The notes under the pieces were generated by a model. That model was not told the DNA's origin, searched no databases, and was given only the letters and a program-made list of their open reading frames with translations. A stretch of 64,000 nucleotides of DNA. It comes from Stratiolaelaps scimitus. Taxonomy: Eukaryota; Arthropoda; Arachnida; Mesostigmata; Laelapidae. This document shows positions 7,552 through 17,162 of the stretch, one piece after another. The stretch spans positions 62,001 through 126,000 of the forward strand of contig JABWDB010000068.1 of NCBI GenBank assembly GCA_019614645.1. Reading direction: 5' to 3'. The number at the start of each line of letters is the position of its first letter. The first letter of the stretch is position 1. Both the position numbers and the translations under genes were made by a program.

Positions 7552-10500
7552 ATGGCCAAGGCGCTAACAACTCGACGCCAGCGCAAAGTATCAGCGACAA
7601 CTCGTCGCAAGGTGTCCCGACATCTCCACAAAATGGCTGCAAAAGGTGCACTCGTCCCTACCATCGACATCGCGAACCTGGAAGGACGTGCAAACCTCAC
7701 CGCCGTCATAGGCGAAATACAGGCTGCGCAATCCCGTCTCAGCAGTCTTGATCAAAAAATCTTCGACCACCCTGAGTTGGATTGCGAAGTAGAGGTCGAT
7801 ATCGAAGAGGCTGAGGATTGGGCGGATAAGCTCGGGTCGTTCATACATCTCGGAAATGCGCGATTGAGCTTACCGGTGGCAGAAATTGGCAACGTCACCA
7901 ACGAACTTCGCTCGGTAAACTCCACCGCGGCCTCAGAGGTGCCTCAGCGGGTAACCACAGCATCAGCTACGGGATGCGAGGGTCTACCGCCGCTGACCTC
8001 GTCTGCTGCGCCTGAACGGCAGCGACCAATGATCGCCCCCTCCGCTGCGCCACTCGATGTCTGGGTCGAACCCTTTGATGGACACAACGGCAACGCCTCG
8101 TACCGTATCTTCCGTGCGCAGTTCCTCGCATGGGTGAACAGGCGCCCAGATACCAGCAACATCGAACGATTGTTGCACCTCATCAGTAAGCTACGTGGGC
8201 CGCCGAAGACGCTGATCGCCAGCTTGGAGATCATTGAGCAAAATTATGATGTAGCGATACGCCTGTTAGATGAAAATTTCGGCAGTACCGAGCACGAGCA
8301 ACGACGCGTTATGGAACGACTCAGTGCAGTCCCCCGTGTGCGATCTACCAGTGATGTTGTGGGGTTGCGTACACTGCTGAACCACATCCAGACGACAACC
8401 CTGCAGCTAGAAGCCCTCGGTGTGCAGGCACAACACTATGCGCTGTCGCTTGAACACAGCGTTCGCAAGGCGCTGCCCAGTCAGCTTGTGTTCGAATTTG
8501 ACAATGACATCCGCCGAGATCAGCTGTGTGGCGCAGCTGATCAGTCTGCTACTGCACGACACCAGAGTGTGGTTGACGTTGCCAGAGAGCGGCTGAGCCA
8601 GCTGACTCGCTGCCTGCGAGGATACACCGCTCATCTGGAGGAATCATCTCGCTCGCAACTGCGCGATAGAGAACCGCCGAAGCCAGAGCGTTTCAAGCCG
8701 GTGCCTTCAACATACGACCGACCGGGCAAGCGAAATTTTGATTCGCGTTTCCCCCCGCGTACCCAGTGGCAGTCGACGGTAGCCGCTGTAGTAAATCCGC
8801 CGAAGCGCAACGCTGGAAACCCGTGTTTCTTTTGTGATAGCAGGGAGCATCGACCTTCTCGCTGCTCACACGCGATGACACTTCAGCAGCGCAAGGCCAT
8901 CCTCGACCGCAGGGGGAAATGCCATTCCTGTTTCGCTCAGAAACACCCTGCTGGGCAACGGTGCGAAGGCCCAAAGGTGGCCTGCGGAGTCTGTCAAAGC
9001 CGTTCGCATTACAGCAGCATGCATCAACAGGGCGCTGATCAAGCGCACGGCTCCGGTATCGTGAATGCGGCTACGGCCTCTCTCACGGTGGCGTCAGCGG
9101 CCCCAACCAGTAACGTCACGTCCATGGTCATGACGGCCTCTGCCCTAGTAACACATGCAGGGGTCGAAGTGCCGGTTCGTGTGTTTCTGGATCCTGGGAG
9201 CCAGTTGACTCTCGTAGCTCCATCGCTCATCGCGAAGCTGGAGCAGCTTAAACCTACCGGACGAGCTGACCTCGTAATCAAAGGCGTTAACAGTGAGAAG
9301 GCGTTCGTGTCAGAGCGCTATTGTTTGTGTCTCACCGGTCGACAACGACAATCGAAGTGCGTCTCGATCGCCGCGTATGCCTACGACTTCGATGTCGATC
9401 CGCTGAACAGCTGCTCGCCCGACGTACTCCGTGCCAGTCGTCGGTTTGGTGGGAAGTTCCCACTGGCCGACGCCTCGTACTCCAGCAACGGATCGACGGA
9501 CCCACCCACCATCCTACTAGGCATGGACTATTACTACGACGTCGTCGGTCGAACTATGAGAGAAATCGTTCCGGGACTGGTGGCCACCCAGTCGACGTTC
9601 GGCTGGCTGATCGGAGGCGCGCCCAAATCTCGTCCCCGTCAGGTCGATGTGCAGCGAGTACATCCAGTATGTTGCGCTGCGGCCTTGTCAAGGCCTGCGC
9701 GTGACATCGAACAGCTGTGGGCCACCGAGGCTATCGGCATCACTGACGTGCCACCGGACGTTCACTCCGTCGATGAGGCTGACGCGCTACGACAGTTCAA
9801 CGAAGGCTTGGTCTATGACGGAAAGTCGTACACCGTAGTCATGCCAAAGCGAGCATCAATAGCAGCGTTGGAAAATAACCTCAGCCAAGCTTTGCGGCGT
9901 CTCGAGCTCAAGCGACGTACGTTGGGAAAAAACCCTGCCGCCTTCGCTCGTTACGACACCGAAATAATGTCCTTCGTCCGCGCTGGATTCGCCGAACGGA
10001 TTAGCGACTTCAATCCCGACTCAGCAGGACGGGTGGACGGAACGTTTATAATGCCACACCACCAAGTAGTCACTCGAGGTGAAGATGGCAGCGAAAAATG
10101 GCGCATTGTGTTCGACTGTTCCGCCACCACGCCGGGGAATACGTCGTTGAATTCGCATCTTCTGCCCGGACCTAGTCTAAACCCGGACATTGTTCAGCTC
10201 ATCCTCAATTTTCGCACCCAGTCCGTAGCCGTATCAGCAGACGTCACACGTGCCTACATGACGATTAAGGTTTGCGATGCCGATCGCCCGTACTTCCGGT
10301 TCCTCTGGCAGGGCCCCCGCGATAACGCTGTCAGTTGTTACGAATTCAACAGAGTCGTCTGGGGAGCGGCGCCTTCGGGATTTGTTCTAGCGGCCACGCT
10401 GCGCCGCCTATTCAAACGGGTGGACCCTAACAACGAACTACGGCTTGGGGACTCTTTCTACCACGATGACTTGCTGCGAAGCTTCGCTACGGACGACGAG

Positions 10501-13080
10501 GCTATCCGATTCATCGATAATATCATCGGATGGCTTGACACTGCAGGCATGAAGTTGGCGAAATGGAAGACAAACTCGCCAGCGGTAATCGCCCATCTTC
10601 GCGGGCGGGGCATCGAGTCGGCGGACGCCTGTTCAGTCGAAGGAGCCTTGTTGAAGGTTCTGGGCGTTGTATGGGTTCCGACCCACGACGAGCTGCAGGT
10701 ATCACTGCCCTCTCTTGTACAACAGGCCGACAACGTACAGGACGCGACCAAGCGCTCAGTATTGCGGTTTGTGGCATCCGTGTTCGATCCCATTGGATGG
10801 CTCACGCCATTCACGCTCCGTGGCAAACGACTGATACAGCTACTATGGAGCGAGAATCTGAAATGGGATGACCCGCTGCCGGAAGCGATGCTCACCCTGT
10901 TCCGAAATTGGACGGCTGAGGTAACTGTACTCAACGAGTTGCGCATCCCGCGTCATTACCACAGCCGGTCTAAGAAAATCGTCGGTCACCACCTGCACAT
11001 ATTCGGTGATGCTTCCGAGACAGCCTACGCAGCCGTCGCATACCTGCAGTCGGTTTTCGACGACGGCGGCTCCCAGACAGCACTCGTCATGGCAAAATCG
11101 AGACTCGCGCCACGCAAGCCGATGACGCTGCCGAGGCTCGAGCTTATGGCGGCTCTGATCTCGACCCGTCTACGCACCTTCCTGTTGGACCGTCTCGCAG
11201 TAAAAATCGACAGTGTAACCCACTACACTGACTCCATGACCGTCTACCATTGGTGTACCGTCGAACGCCCCTCGCGCTGGAAGGAATTTGTATGCAATAG
11301 AGTCACTGAGATTCAACGCACCTCCCGACCAGCCGAATGGTTTCACGTCGACGGCGCCGAAAACATCGCAGACCTCGCTACACGAGGTGTATCGGCCGAG
11401 CAACTCCGGGATAGTCATGCCTGGTGGCGCGGCCCGTCATGGCTAAACAACCCGCCCGAGCTACGACCATGCCGCCAGGTGGGCGGTATTGGCCCAGCCG
11501 GACCTACTGATGCAGCTGTCACAAGCGAACAACGAGCAATTGTAGCTCCGGCGGTCGTCGCGCGACCGTGTGTCGATCTAGAGCGTTTCAGTGGCCTCGA
11601 AGCGGCACTGCGCGTAGTTAGTCGAGTGCTAGCGGCAACCCATCGAATGCGCAGAAGGCCATTCCCACCGCCGGCCGTGCTACGCGTTACGGCAGAGAAC
11701 CTACTCGTCCGCTGGACTCAAGAGCAGCATTTCGGCACCGAGTTCGCGGCTGTCCGTCGTCAAGAGCCCCCACCAAGGACCTCGCCGCTCGCGTCGTATC
11801 AGTTGTTCCTCGACAACGATGGTCTCCTCCGGATTCGCACGCGACTTGTTAGGAACACCGACATCCCGTTCGATGAGGCTAACCCGATAGTAATCCCGGG
11901 TCACTCGCCTCTCGCCCGGTTGTTGGTTACGTACTTTCATCGCATAAATGCGCATTTCGGAGTAAGCGTCATCCTGTCAGCACTTCGACGTCGGTACTGG
12001 GTCACACGCGCGCGTCAGGTAATCAAGGCAATCCTGCATCGCTGCACGCGCTGCCGCCGTGTTCATGGACCAGCCGGCGATCAAGTTCAAGCTACGCTGC
12101 CACGGGAGCGAACAACGTTAATTGCCCCGTTTGCTTCGACGGGACTCGACTTCTGCGGGCCGTTTCATGTTCGTGAGGGCAAGGGCAAGCCGACCCAAAA
12201 GGCCTACATCGCCTTGTTCACTTGCATGGCTACCCGAGCTGTGCATCTCGAAGTCACCACATCGATGTCCACGCCAGCCACTCACCTCGCGCTACGGCGA
12301 TTCCTCGCCGCTCACCCTGGTTGCAGGCTTATCAACACCGATAATTTCCGCTCGTTCTGTAGGGCTGCGACCGACATTAAAGGGTTGTTCAACAGCCTAA
12401 GAGATCCCGAATGCCGTGAACTACTCGCACAGCACCGAATTGAATGGACATTCAATTGTCCGCAGGCCCCCTGGCACGGCGGATACTTCGAGCGGCTCGT
12501 AGGCACGATTAAAACAGCGCTCGCCAAAACACTCGGCAAGGGTCTGATCGATGTGGAGGTGCTCCGCACAATTGTAAGCGAACTGGCTGCAGTTGTAAAT
12601 GACCGCCCGCTAACCTACATCACGGGTGAAGCTGACGCCCCCCGACCGGTAACTCCGGCTCAGTTTCTGCACGGAGGACCAGTCGGGTCTCCGTTGGCCG
12701 CGCTTGTCCCGCTTGACAAACTCGGGCCGACGGCCTCACGGACGAGGTCGCCACCAACAGCCGACGGGCTGCGAGAGGCGCTGCTACGCCGCACAAACTA
12801 CTTCCGAACACTCTCGGTGCGCTGGTACAGAGAGTACCTCTTGCAGTTGCGATCCGCTCATACGGGCGCTGTTGGCCGCGATCGAGCCATCAAGGTCGGT
12901 GACGTATGTCTTCTCAAGGATGACAACCTTCCGCGGATTAAATGGAAGCTTGTACGCATCACCGAGGCGATTCCGGGCCGGGATGGCGCCATACGGACGT
13001 ATGGCGTCCGATTCCAAAACAAGGGTTATGAAACTCGTCGCGCAGCCCAGCTGCTATACCCCCTGGAAGTCGTCGACTGA
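7552..13080 (+). CDS. BEL/Pao Gag-Pol polyprotein (Gag, protease, RT, RNase H, integrase)
   Basis: The 1842-aa frame starts at the first ATG in good context (CAGGATGGCCAAG). The frame is open from 7480, but that upstream part starts at GTG. Gag covers about 1-500, with Cys/His clusters at 425-491 (CFFCDSREH, CHSCFAQKH, CGVCQSRSH) typical of Pao Gag. The aspartic protease is marked by FLDPGSQ (D547). In RT, MPHHQVVTR and KWRIVFDCSA precede the catalytic YHDD at 970-973. RNase H has FGDAS (D1153), LPRLELMAA and YTDS. Integrase has an HFGVS...CTRC zinc motif and acidic residues D1533 (GLDFCGP), D1597 (NTDN) and E1647 (YFERLVG). No frameshift or stop is seen, so it is probably functional. Oddities are DPG for DSG and NTDNF for the usual DNG core. 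Confidence 0.93.
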   Translation: MAKALTTRRQRKVSATTRRKVSRHLHKMAAKGALVPTIDIANLEGRANLTAVIGEIQAAQSRLSSLDQKIFDHPELDCEVEVDIEEAEDWADKLGSFIHLGNARLSLPVAEIGNVTNELRSVNSTAASEVPQRVTTASATGCEGLPPLTSSAAPERQRPMIAPSAAPLDVWVEPFDGHNGNASYRIFRAQFLAWVNRRPDTSNIERLLHLISKLRGPPKTLIASLEIIEQNYDVAIRLLDENFGSTEHEQRRVMERLSAVPRVRSTSDVVGLRTLLNHIQTTTLQLEALGVQAQHYALSLEHSVRKALPSQLVFEFDNDIRRDQLCGAADQSATARHQSVVDVARERLSQLTRCLRGYTAHLEESSRSQLRDREPPKPERFKPVPSTYDRPGKRNFDSRFPPRTQWQSTVAAVVNPPKRNAGNPCFFCDSREHRPSRCSHAMTLQQRKAILDRRGKCHSCFAQKHPAGQRCEGPKVACGVCQSRSHYSSMHQQGADQAHGSGIVNAATASLTVASAAPTSNVTSMVMTASALVTHAGVEVPVRVFLDPGSQLTLVAPSLIAKLEQLKPTGRADLVIKGVNSEKAFVSERYCLCLTGRQRQSKCVSIAAYAYDFDVDPLNSCSPDVLRASRRFGGKFPLADASYSSNGSTDPPTILLGMDYYYDVVGRTMREIVPGLVATQSTFGWLIGGAPKSRPRQVDVQRVHPVCCAAALSRPARDIEQLWATEAIGITDVPPDVHSVDEADALRQFNEGLVYDGKSYTVVMPKRASIAALENNLSQALRRLELKRRTLGKNPAAFARYDTEIMSFVRAGFAERISDFNPDSAGRVDGTFIMPHHQVVTRGEDGSEKWRIVFDCSATTPGNTSLNSHLLPGPSLNPDIVQLILNFRTQSVAVSADVTRAYMTIKVCDADRPYFRFLWQGPRDNAVSCYEFNRVVWGAAPSGFVLAATLRRLFKRVDPNNELRLGDSFYHDDLLRSFATDDEAIRFIDNIIGWLDTAGMKLAKWKTNSPAVIAHLRGRGIESADACSVEGALLKVLGVVWVPTHDELQVSLPSLVQQADNVQDATKRSVLRFVASVFDPIGWLTPFTLRGKRLIQLLWSENLKWDDPLPEAMLTLFRNWTAEVTVLNELRIPRHYHSRSKKIVGHHLHIFGDASETAYAAVAYLQSVFDDGGSQTALVMAKSRLAPRKPMTLPRLELMAALISTRLRTFLLDRLAVKIDSVTHYTDSMTVYHWCTVERPSRWKEFVCNRVTEIQRTSRPAEWFHVDGAENIADLATRGVSAEQLRDSHAWWRGPSWLNNPPELRPCRQVGGIGPAGPTDAAVTSEQRAIVAPAVVARPCVDLERFSGLEAALRVVSRVLAATHRMRRRPFPPPAVLRVTAENLLVRWTQEQHFGTEFAAVRRQEPPPRTSPLASYQLFLDNDGLLRIRTRLVRNTDIPFDEANPIVIPGHSPLARLLVTYFHRINAHFGVSVILSALRRRYWVTRARQVIKAILHRCTRCRRVHGPAGDQVQATLPRERTTLIAPFASTGLDFCGPFHVREGKGKPTQKAYIALFTCMATRAVHLEVTTSMSTPATHLALRRFLAAHPGCRLINTDNFRSFCRAATDIKGLFNSLRDPECRELLAQHRIEWTFNCPQAPWHGGYFERLVGTIKTALAKTLGKGLIDVEVLRTIVSELAAVVNDRPLTYITGEADAPRPVTPAQFLHGGPVGSPLAALVPLDKLGPTASRTRSPPTADGLREALLRRTNYFRTLSVRWYREYLLQLRSAHTGAVGRDRAIKVGDVCLLKDDNLPRIKWKLVRITEAIPGRDGAIRTYGVRFQNKGYETRRAAQLLYPLEVVD

Positions 13081-13320
13081 TCAGAATAATCCACTAATAT
13101 TGTGCCACCTATATATGAAAAAAAGGGGGAAAAAACAATTTCTTAATCATCATTTGTTTGTAATAATATTTCATAAGTTGGTTGTGAAAATATTTTATGG
13201 ATGGTTGTAATAATGTTCATAAAATTGTTATAATAATATTTTACTCTTAAATAATTGTGACAAGGTTCACCACCGAACTAATTGCAGATGGGTGTGCCAC
13301 TGCCCACCCATCGGGTGGAC
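13081..13320 (+). other. 3' non-coding leader-out of the BEL/Pao element
   Basis: This is AT-rich non-coding DNA between the Gag-Pol stop and the 3' LTR. A purine run AAAAAAAGGGGGAAAAAA lies near 13118. The bases touching the LTR (GGGTGGAC) are a weak match to a polypurine tract. Confidence 0.6.
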
Positions 13321-13804
13321 TGTGGAAAATATGTACAAGATCGCTCACCAATAATGACATAATCGTAGCACAAAACCTTTTACACTTATATGGGACACCG
13401 CGAGGCAGCGATCGTAGAACACATGGTGATGTTCGAATAGTGTTAGAGAGCAGACCGAGTGCGATCCAGCATGCCCTCCCCCTCATGTTATTGTAAACAG
13501 CATGCCCTCGCCGATCCTACACCCACACAAGGATCTACCTGTGTTTGAAATAAAGCCCGGCCTTTGCACTCTACAATTGAAGGCAGTCAGAGAGAGTCGC
13601 AGGAGGACAAAGGTCCTGTCCGGTCACAGCGAAGCAGTGTGTCTTCACTTAGCGTTAACCATTAGCGTCAACGTAGGAAACGCCAGACTCAGTGAGTCTC
13701 GTCCCGACACGAAGTTCCAACCACAGAACCAAACCCACTATACGATCCACACCTCTTTGTGGAGACGGGAGCGCCGATTACGTCGCTGCCTACATTTTCC
13801 CACA
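13321..13804 (+). repeat. 3' LTR of the BEL/Pao element
   Basis: 484 bp, the same length as the 5' LTR with no indels and a single substitution that I can see. It ends CACA and is followed by the second TGCCT duplication at 13805-13809. Confidence 0.95.
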
Positions 13805-13826
13805 TGCCTCTTGTGGGGCATCTCTT

Positions 13827-15350
13827 TTATATTTCGAGCCAGATTATGTTACTATTCGCTATACCCAGCATATTTCGGCCGCGCCTAATCTTGCCGTAGC
13901 CGCGGACGCCCCAGGTCGTGTCCCACGAGTTCTTGATCGTCCAGTACGGGATGCCATTCTGAGTTCCATAGCCGACAAGAACAACAGCATGGTTAGTCTC
14001 AGCTCCGACGGCCCAATCCTCTTCAAAAATACCGTCTCCAAGCTGGTCGAGAATATGCACCTTGTTGATAGTGGCAGCAATACTAATCGCGAGAGGTCCG
14101 TTCTGGAGGAGTAGATCAACAATTGCATCCTCATTCACCACCCGATACATGTGGACCTTCAGCCTGTCTTTAATTGCACGGCGTACAGGCCCAGAAACAC
14201 GGCATTGGGTCGTTTTGTTGGTTACGCCAGATGTATACGGATACTCTTGCCCCAAGACGAGATCCACTTCTTTGAAGTATTGCAAACCGTAATATGTCGA
14301 TCCACCTTTGCAACCATAATTGAAGAGATCCTCATACCGCCCAATGGAGCAGTCAACGAGAGCCTGTTCCGATAGGTCCAATTGGTTACCGATTTTCTTC
14401 CATTGTAGGAAGGCCTCGAGGAGGCTAGTGGTAGCAAATGCGTAACAAGATGCACATATTCCCTGGCTTTTCACTTTGGTCATAATCCCGCTATTCCTCC
14501 AGTCGAAGTTGACAGGACGGCTGGGCATGGTAGGCACCTCAGACAATGGCAGCACGGAAACGTTTGGGTGAGCCCTGTAACCGAGTGCAAATTTCATGAA
14601 CTCCTCGTTACTCAAATCCGAATACTGACTGTGCTGACGGCGGTAGATCTTCAGGCCGGCATCGTAGAGAGCGTTGTGGGCTTCGATCTCGGCGTCGTTC
14701 TCGAGGAACCGCTGAAGGCGATAGGATTCCTCATGATCTGCGTGCTGCTTTGCTACAGTGAAGACATCCAGACAAACAAGACGAGTTACTTCAAGCTATC
14801 CTCAGAATATCCGCAAAGTGGTTAGGGTCGAAGTGTTTGCCGAATGTCGATTTGTATATCAACGATAACGACTGACGGTAGGAACTCAATGTAGTGATCA
14901 GGCACTCCCACAACTAGCACGCTACCATAGACATTTCGGACTCAGTAGCTTCAATGTTGCCAGGCTGACTCTCAACCAACACCTAACGCCCACGGAATTG
15001 CTTTTTTCATTGCTTCGTAAAGCGTACGCCAAAATGCAAATGTGCCAAAATGCAATGTCTGCTCCGGTTGCAAGACGCACACGAATATACCACGTCACCA
15101 GACGTGGGTAGCTTATGAGATGTCTATCGTACCATAGCCTATGGTTGAAGTATCATTTAGTGTTGGATCTTGAGAAAATTGATAGTCGAGTTACGATACG
15201 CCAACACTTACCATGTTGGCTGTGAGTCAGCCGGGAAAATTTATTGTGGGTCCACTTACCGAACTTAGCCTTGAAGTTTTGCCATTTTGCTGAGGAAGCG
15301 GACGTTCCGCAAAGCAAGGCAACGAAGACGAAAGCGATAAAGAGCTTCAT
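13827..15350 (-). CDS. Cathepsin L-like cysteine protease precursor (two exons)
   Basis: CDS is join of 15350-15260 and 14752-13827 on the minus strand (91 + 926 nt, 338 aa plus TAA), with a GTAAGT donor, a TAG acceptor and phase-1 junction. Start MKLFIAFVFVALLCG is a clear signal peptide. The I29 propeptide has a full ERFNIN pattern (E-x3-R-x3-F-x2-N-x3-I-x3-N) and a GNFD-like HSQYSD. The mature enzyme has the oxyanion Gln and catalytic Cys in QGICASCYAFA, His in NHAVVLVGYG and Asn in IKNSWDTTWG, so the C-H-N triad is complete. It would be a secreted or lysosomal endopeptidase of family C1A. Unusual changes are CW to CY next to the catalytic Cys and NSWG to NSWD. A BEL/Pao element lies just past its stop. 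Confidence 0.93.
14753..15259 (-). other. Intron of the cathepsin L-like gene
   Basis: The 507-bp intron has GTAAGT at its 5' end (15259) and ACTGTAG at its 3' end (14753). Splicing joins FKAKF to AKQHADHEESYR in frame. A SINE-C like repeat lies at 14988-15095 inside it. No other exon is needed to complete the protein. Confidence 0.85.
14988..15095 (-). repeat. SINE-C like repeat, copy 1 (inside cathepsin intron)
   Basis: It shares CCAACACCTAACGCCCACGG and AATGCAAATGTGC with 31636-31830, and a looser version with 24405-24570. The copy at 31.7 kb carries a tRNA B-box-like GGTTCGATCCC on the minus strand, which suggests a tRNA-derived SINE. This copy is diverged. Confidence 0.5.
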
Positions 15351-15404
15351 GTTGGAGCCTTTAGCTCTTTGCAAAAAGCTTAATCAATGTCATTCTGCTT
15401 CATC

Positions 15405-15412
15405 CTTATATA
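15405..15412 (-). promoter_or_regulatory. TATA box of the cathepsin L-like gene
   Basis: TATATAAG on the minus strand, 55-62 bp upstream of the ATG. A start site about 30 bp downstream would leave a 5'UTR of roughly 25-35 nt. No other core element was identified. Confidence 0.6.
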
Positions 15413-15432
15413 CCCAACTGAACAGTAGGTGA

Positions 15433-15855
15433 TCGCTTACTACTAGCCGAGAGATCGATTCCTTAGGAGCAGCCTGGTAATCCACTTCTTTGTCTGTGCA
15501 GGATCGTACAAGTTGCATTGTGGTATTCTGTTGCAAGTATCTTGTGATATGTTATGACATATGCTATTTCTCGATTTATCTATCAGATCCAACATGTTGC
15601 GCCTACAGCGACACTGCGTACCAGCTGGCGGCCCATGCTGTGCCGCAAGAGTTTAGTCAGGACTCAAAATAGGCTCAAAATTCAACAAGGTGTGCAACTT
15701 ATCCTCCCCACATAATAATGATAGTTGCTATATAGCTCCGATTTTGTTGTTCACAATAAACAAAAGAAGCTCGCGTCACTTTTTCGCTATTACGGTGCTC
15801 TGGAGGACAGTAAAAGTGGTTGTTACCGTGCGCATTTTAATACATTTTTTTGTCC
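15433..15855. repeat. Cathepsin upstream region, duplicated at 23811-24170
   Basis: The segment shares blocks CGAGAGATCGATTCCTT, TACCAGCTGGCG, CCCATGCTGTGCCGCA and AGTGGTTGTTACCGTGCGCAT with 23811-24170, in the same order and strand. It lies immediately upstream of the cathepsin promoter. No gene is seen in it. Confidence 0.75.
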
Positions 15856-16185
15856 TCGAGTATGTCTGAACATTTGAATGAATGTGGCGAGTACGCAACT
15901 GAAGCTTGCTAAAATGAAATATACTGATTTCTCCGGGTCGAGGCAGACTTTCTAAGGTGATGTGATGTGGATTTGATTTCATGAGACCTGTAGAGGACTA
16001 CAATAATAATAAACAACGTCCGATCATCATTGAGATGCATTATTTTACAAAACAAAAAAAAAACGCTCTTCTCCGTGTTAAGGCAAATGATAATACACTG
16101 TAAGTAAAATAACATCGTCACGAGGAGAAGTTATTCCTATTCGTTCTAATTGAGCTTGCAAAAATTAAAACTATTATACCTAAAA
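15856..16185. other. No gene seen
   Basis: This is diverged DNA between the duplicated cathepsin upstream region and the R1-like relic. It may hold the outer edge of the duplication (GCGAGTAC shared with 24207). No coding or RNA signal was recognised. Confidence 0.4.
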
Positions 16186-16545
16186 TTCCGGATGTCACTC
16201 GAGCACAGAAGGAGACGCAGGTGTTAACCAGTACCTTAAAAGTTCTGGATGCCCTGGCACGGGATATCCCCCTATCTCCGGCGGGTCGTGACGAGTATCT
16301 GAACGACCGGAATATCCTCCTAGATGACTCGGTACCCACGGAACAGGGGGAAGCTACTAGCAACGTTGGCGGATCCCGTTGTGCTCTACGTTGCGCCCGT
16401 TTGGGAAACAGCGATGAAGTCTAAGAGGAACAGGGAGTTGCTTAAAATAACTCGTTTTAGCTCTCCGGATCTCCAACGGACGAGACACGGACGGGTGCGG
16501 TCACGCGGTCTCACGTCCCGATTTTTGTGCGATATTTTGAAGTTC
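16186..16545 (+). pseudogene. Relic of an R1-like polymerase C-terminal region
   Basis: A frame from 16324 reads KLLATLADPVVLYVAPVW and then KSKRNRELLK, matching RLLASVGESMAMYAAPVW...TKRNRRLL in the polymerase of the adjacent intact element (about 21920-22015). Frames are broken on both sides. It is a separate older fragment lying 5' of the intact element and in the same orientation. Confidence 0.65.
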
Positions 16546-16739
16546 TCATAGCAGTAGGTGTTGAGTGATCTCTGCAGCACACCGAGGGAACCCGAGGCCT
16601 CAATAGAGGCTGACCAATCTCTGTGTGCGCAGGGCAAGATTGTCGGGTGGAGACGGCCTGCTGGCACGTCTGCACCGCTGGAGGATCGAGAGGCAAGTGA
16701 GTGGAATCAGTTCTTGTTTTGCTCACCAGGGCCGTGAGC

Positions 16740-17162
16740 CGGGGAGAGGGTAGCTGGTCTCAAGCCGAGTCCAGCGCCACCTTGCCGGGACCTCTACGCC
16801 CTCTGGGGGCGGAGACATCGGGTATTTTGTACAGGGAGAGAGCGGCCTGAGGGAGAGCGGCCACAGCTAGTCAGAACGACCTGCGTTATATACTGGTTTC
16901 GGGAGGATACGCCCCCAAGCAGGGTTAGACCTTTCCTTTCGGGGCAAGTATAGAACCCCGGGTCACAGGTAGAAAGATTTAGTTTAGCCAGCCGGGTAGG
17001 CGGCAGGGCACACATAGGGCGCCTAACTGGAAAATTTTCCGGAGGCTTTCTGGAAAAAAAAATTTTCTGGAAAGCTTTCCGGACGCGTTCGGAAAGCCCC
17101 CCCCCCTTTTTTTTTTTTTTTCTCAATAAATTTGAGTTTTTGAGTTTCACTAAGGTGTAGAC
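16740..17162 (+). other. 5'UTR of the R1-clade element with palindromes and a C/T run
   Basis: This GC-rich leader ends in two perfect 12-bp palindromes, GGAAAATTTTCC (17029-17040) and GGAAAGCTTTCC (17069-17080), then a run of C and a run of T near 17098-17122. The Gag ATG follows about 40 bp later. It may hold the internal promoter these elements need, but nothing shows this directly. Confidence 0.5.

Larger units (their letters stand above)
6631..13804 (+). mobile_element. Complete BEL/Pao LTR retrotransposon
   Basis: This is a 7174-bp element with two 484-bp LTRs (TGTGG...CCACA), a primer binding site at 7119, one long Gag-Pol frame with no stop, and a TGCCT duplication at both borders. 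Domain order PR-RT-RNaseH-IN in one frame and a 5-bp duplication point to the BEL/Pao superfamily. LTRs match over their whole length with one difference seen (G at 6645, A at 13335), so insertion was recent. It lies convergent to, and 22 bp past the stop of, the cathepsin L-like gene. Confidence 0.95.

Noticed and set aside
15153..15374. Start of cathepsin at the upstream in-frame ATG (MQRAKGSN)
   Set aside because: The second ATG at 15350 gives a standard signal peptide at the very N-terminus, and the upstream one would lie near the expected transcription start.
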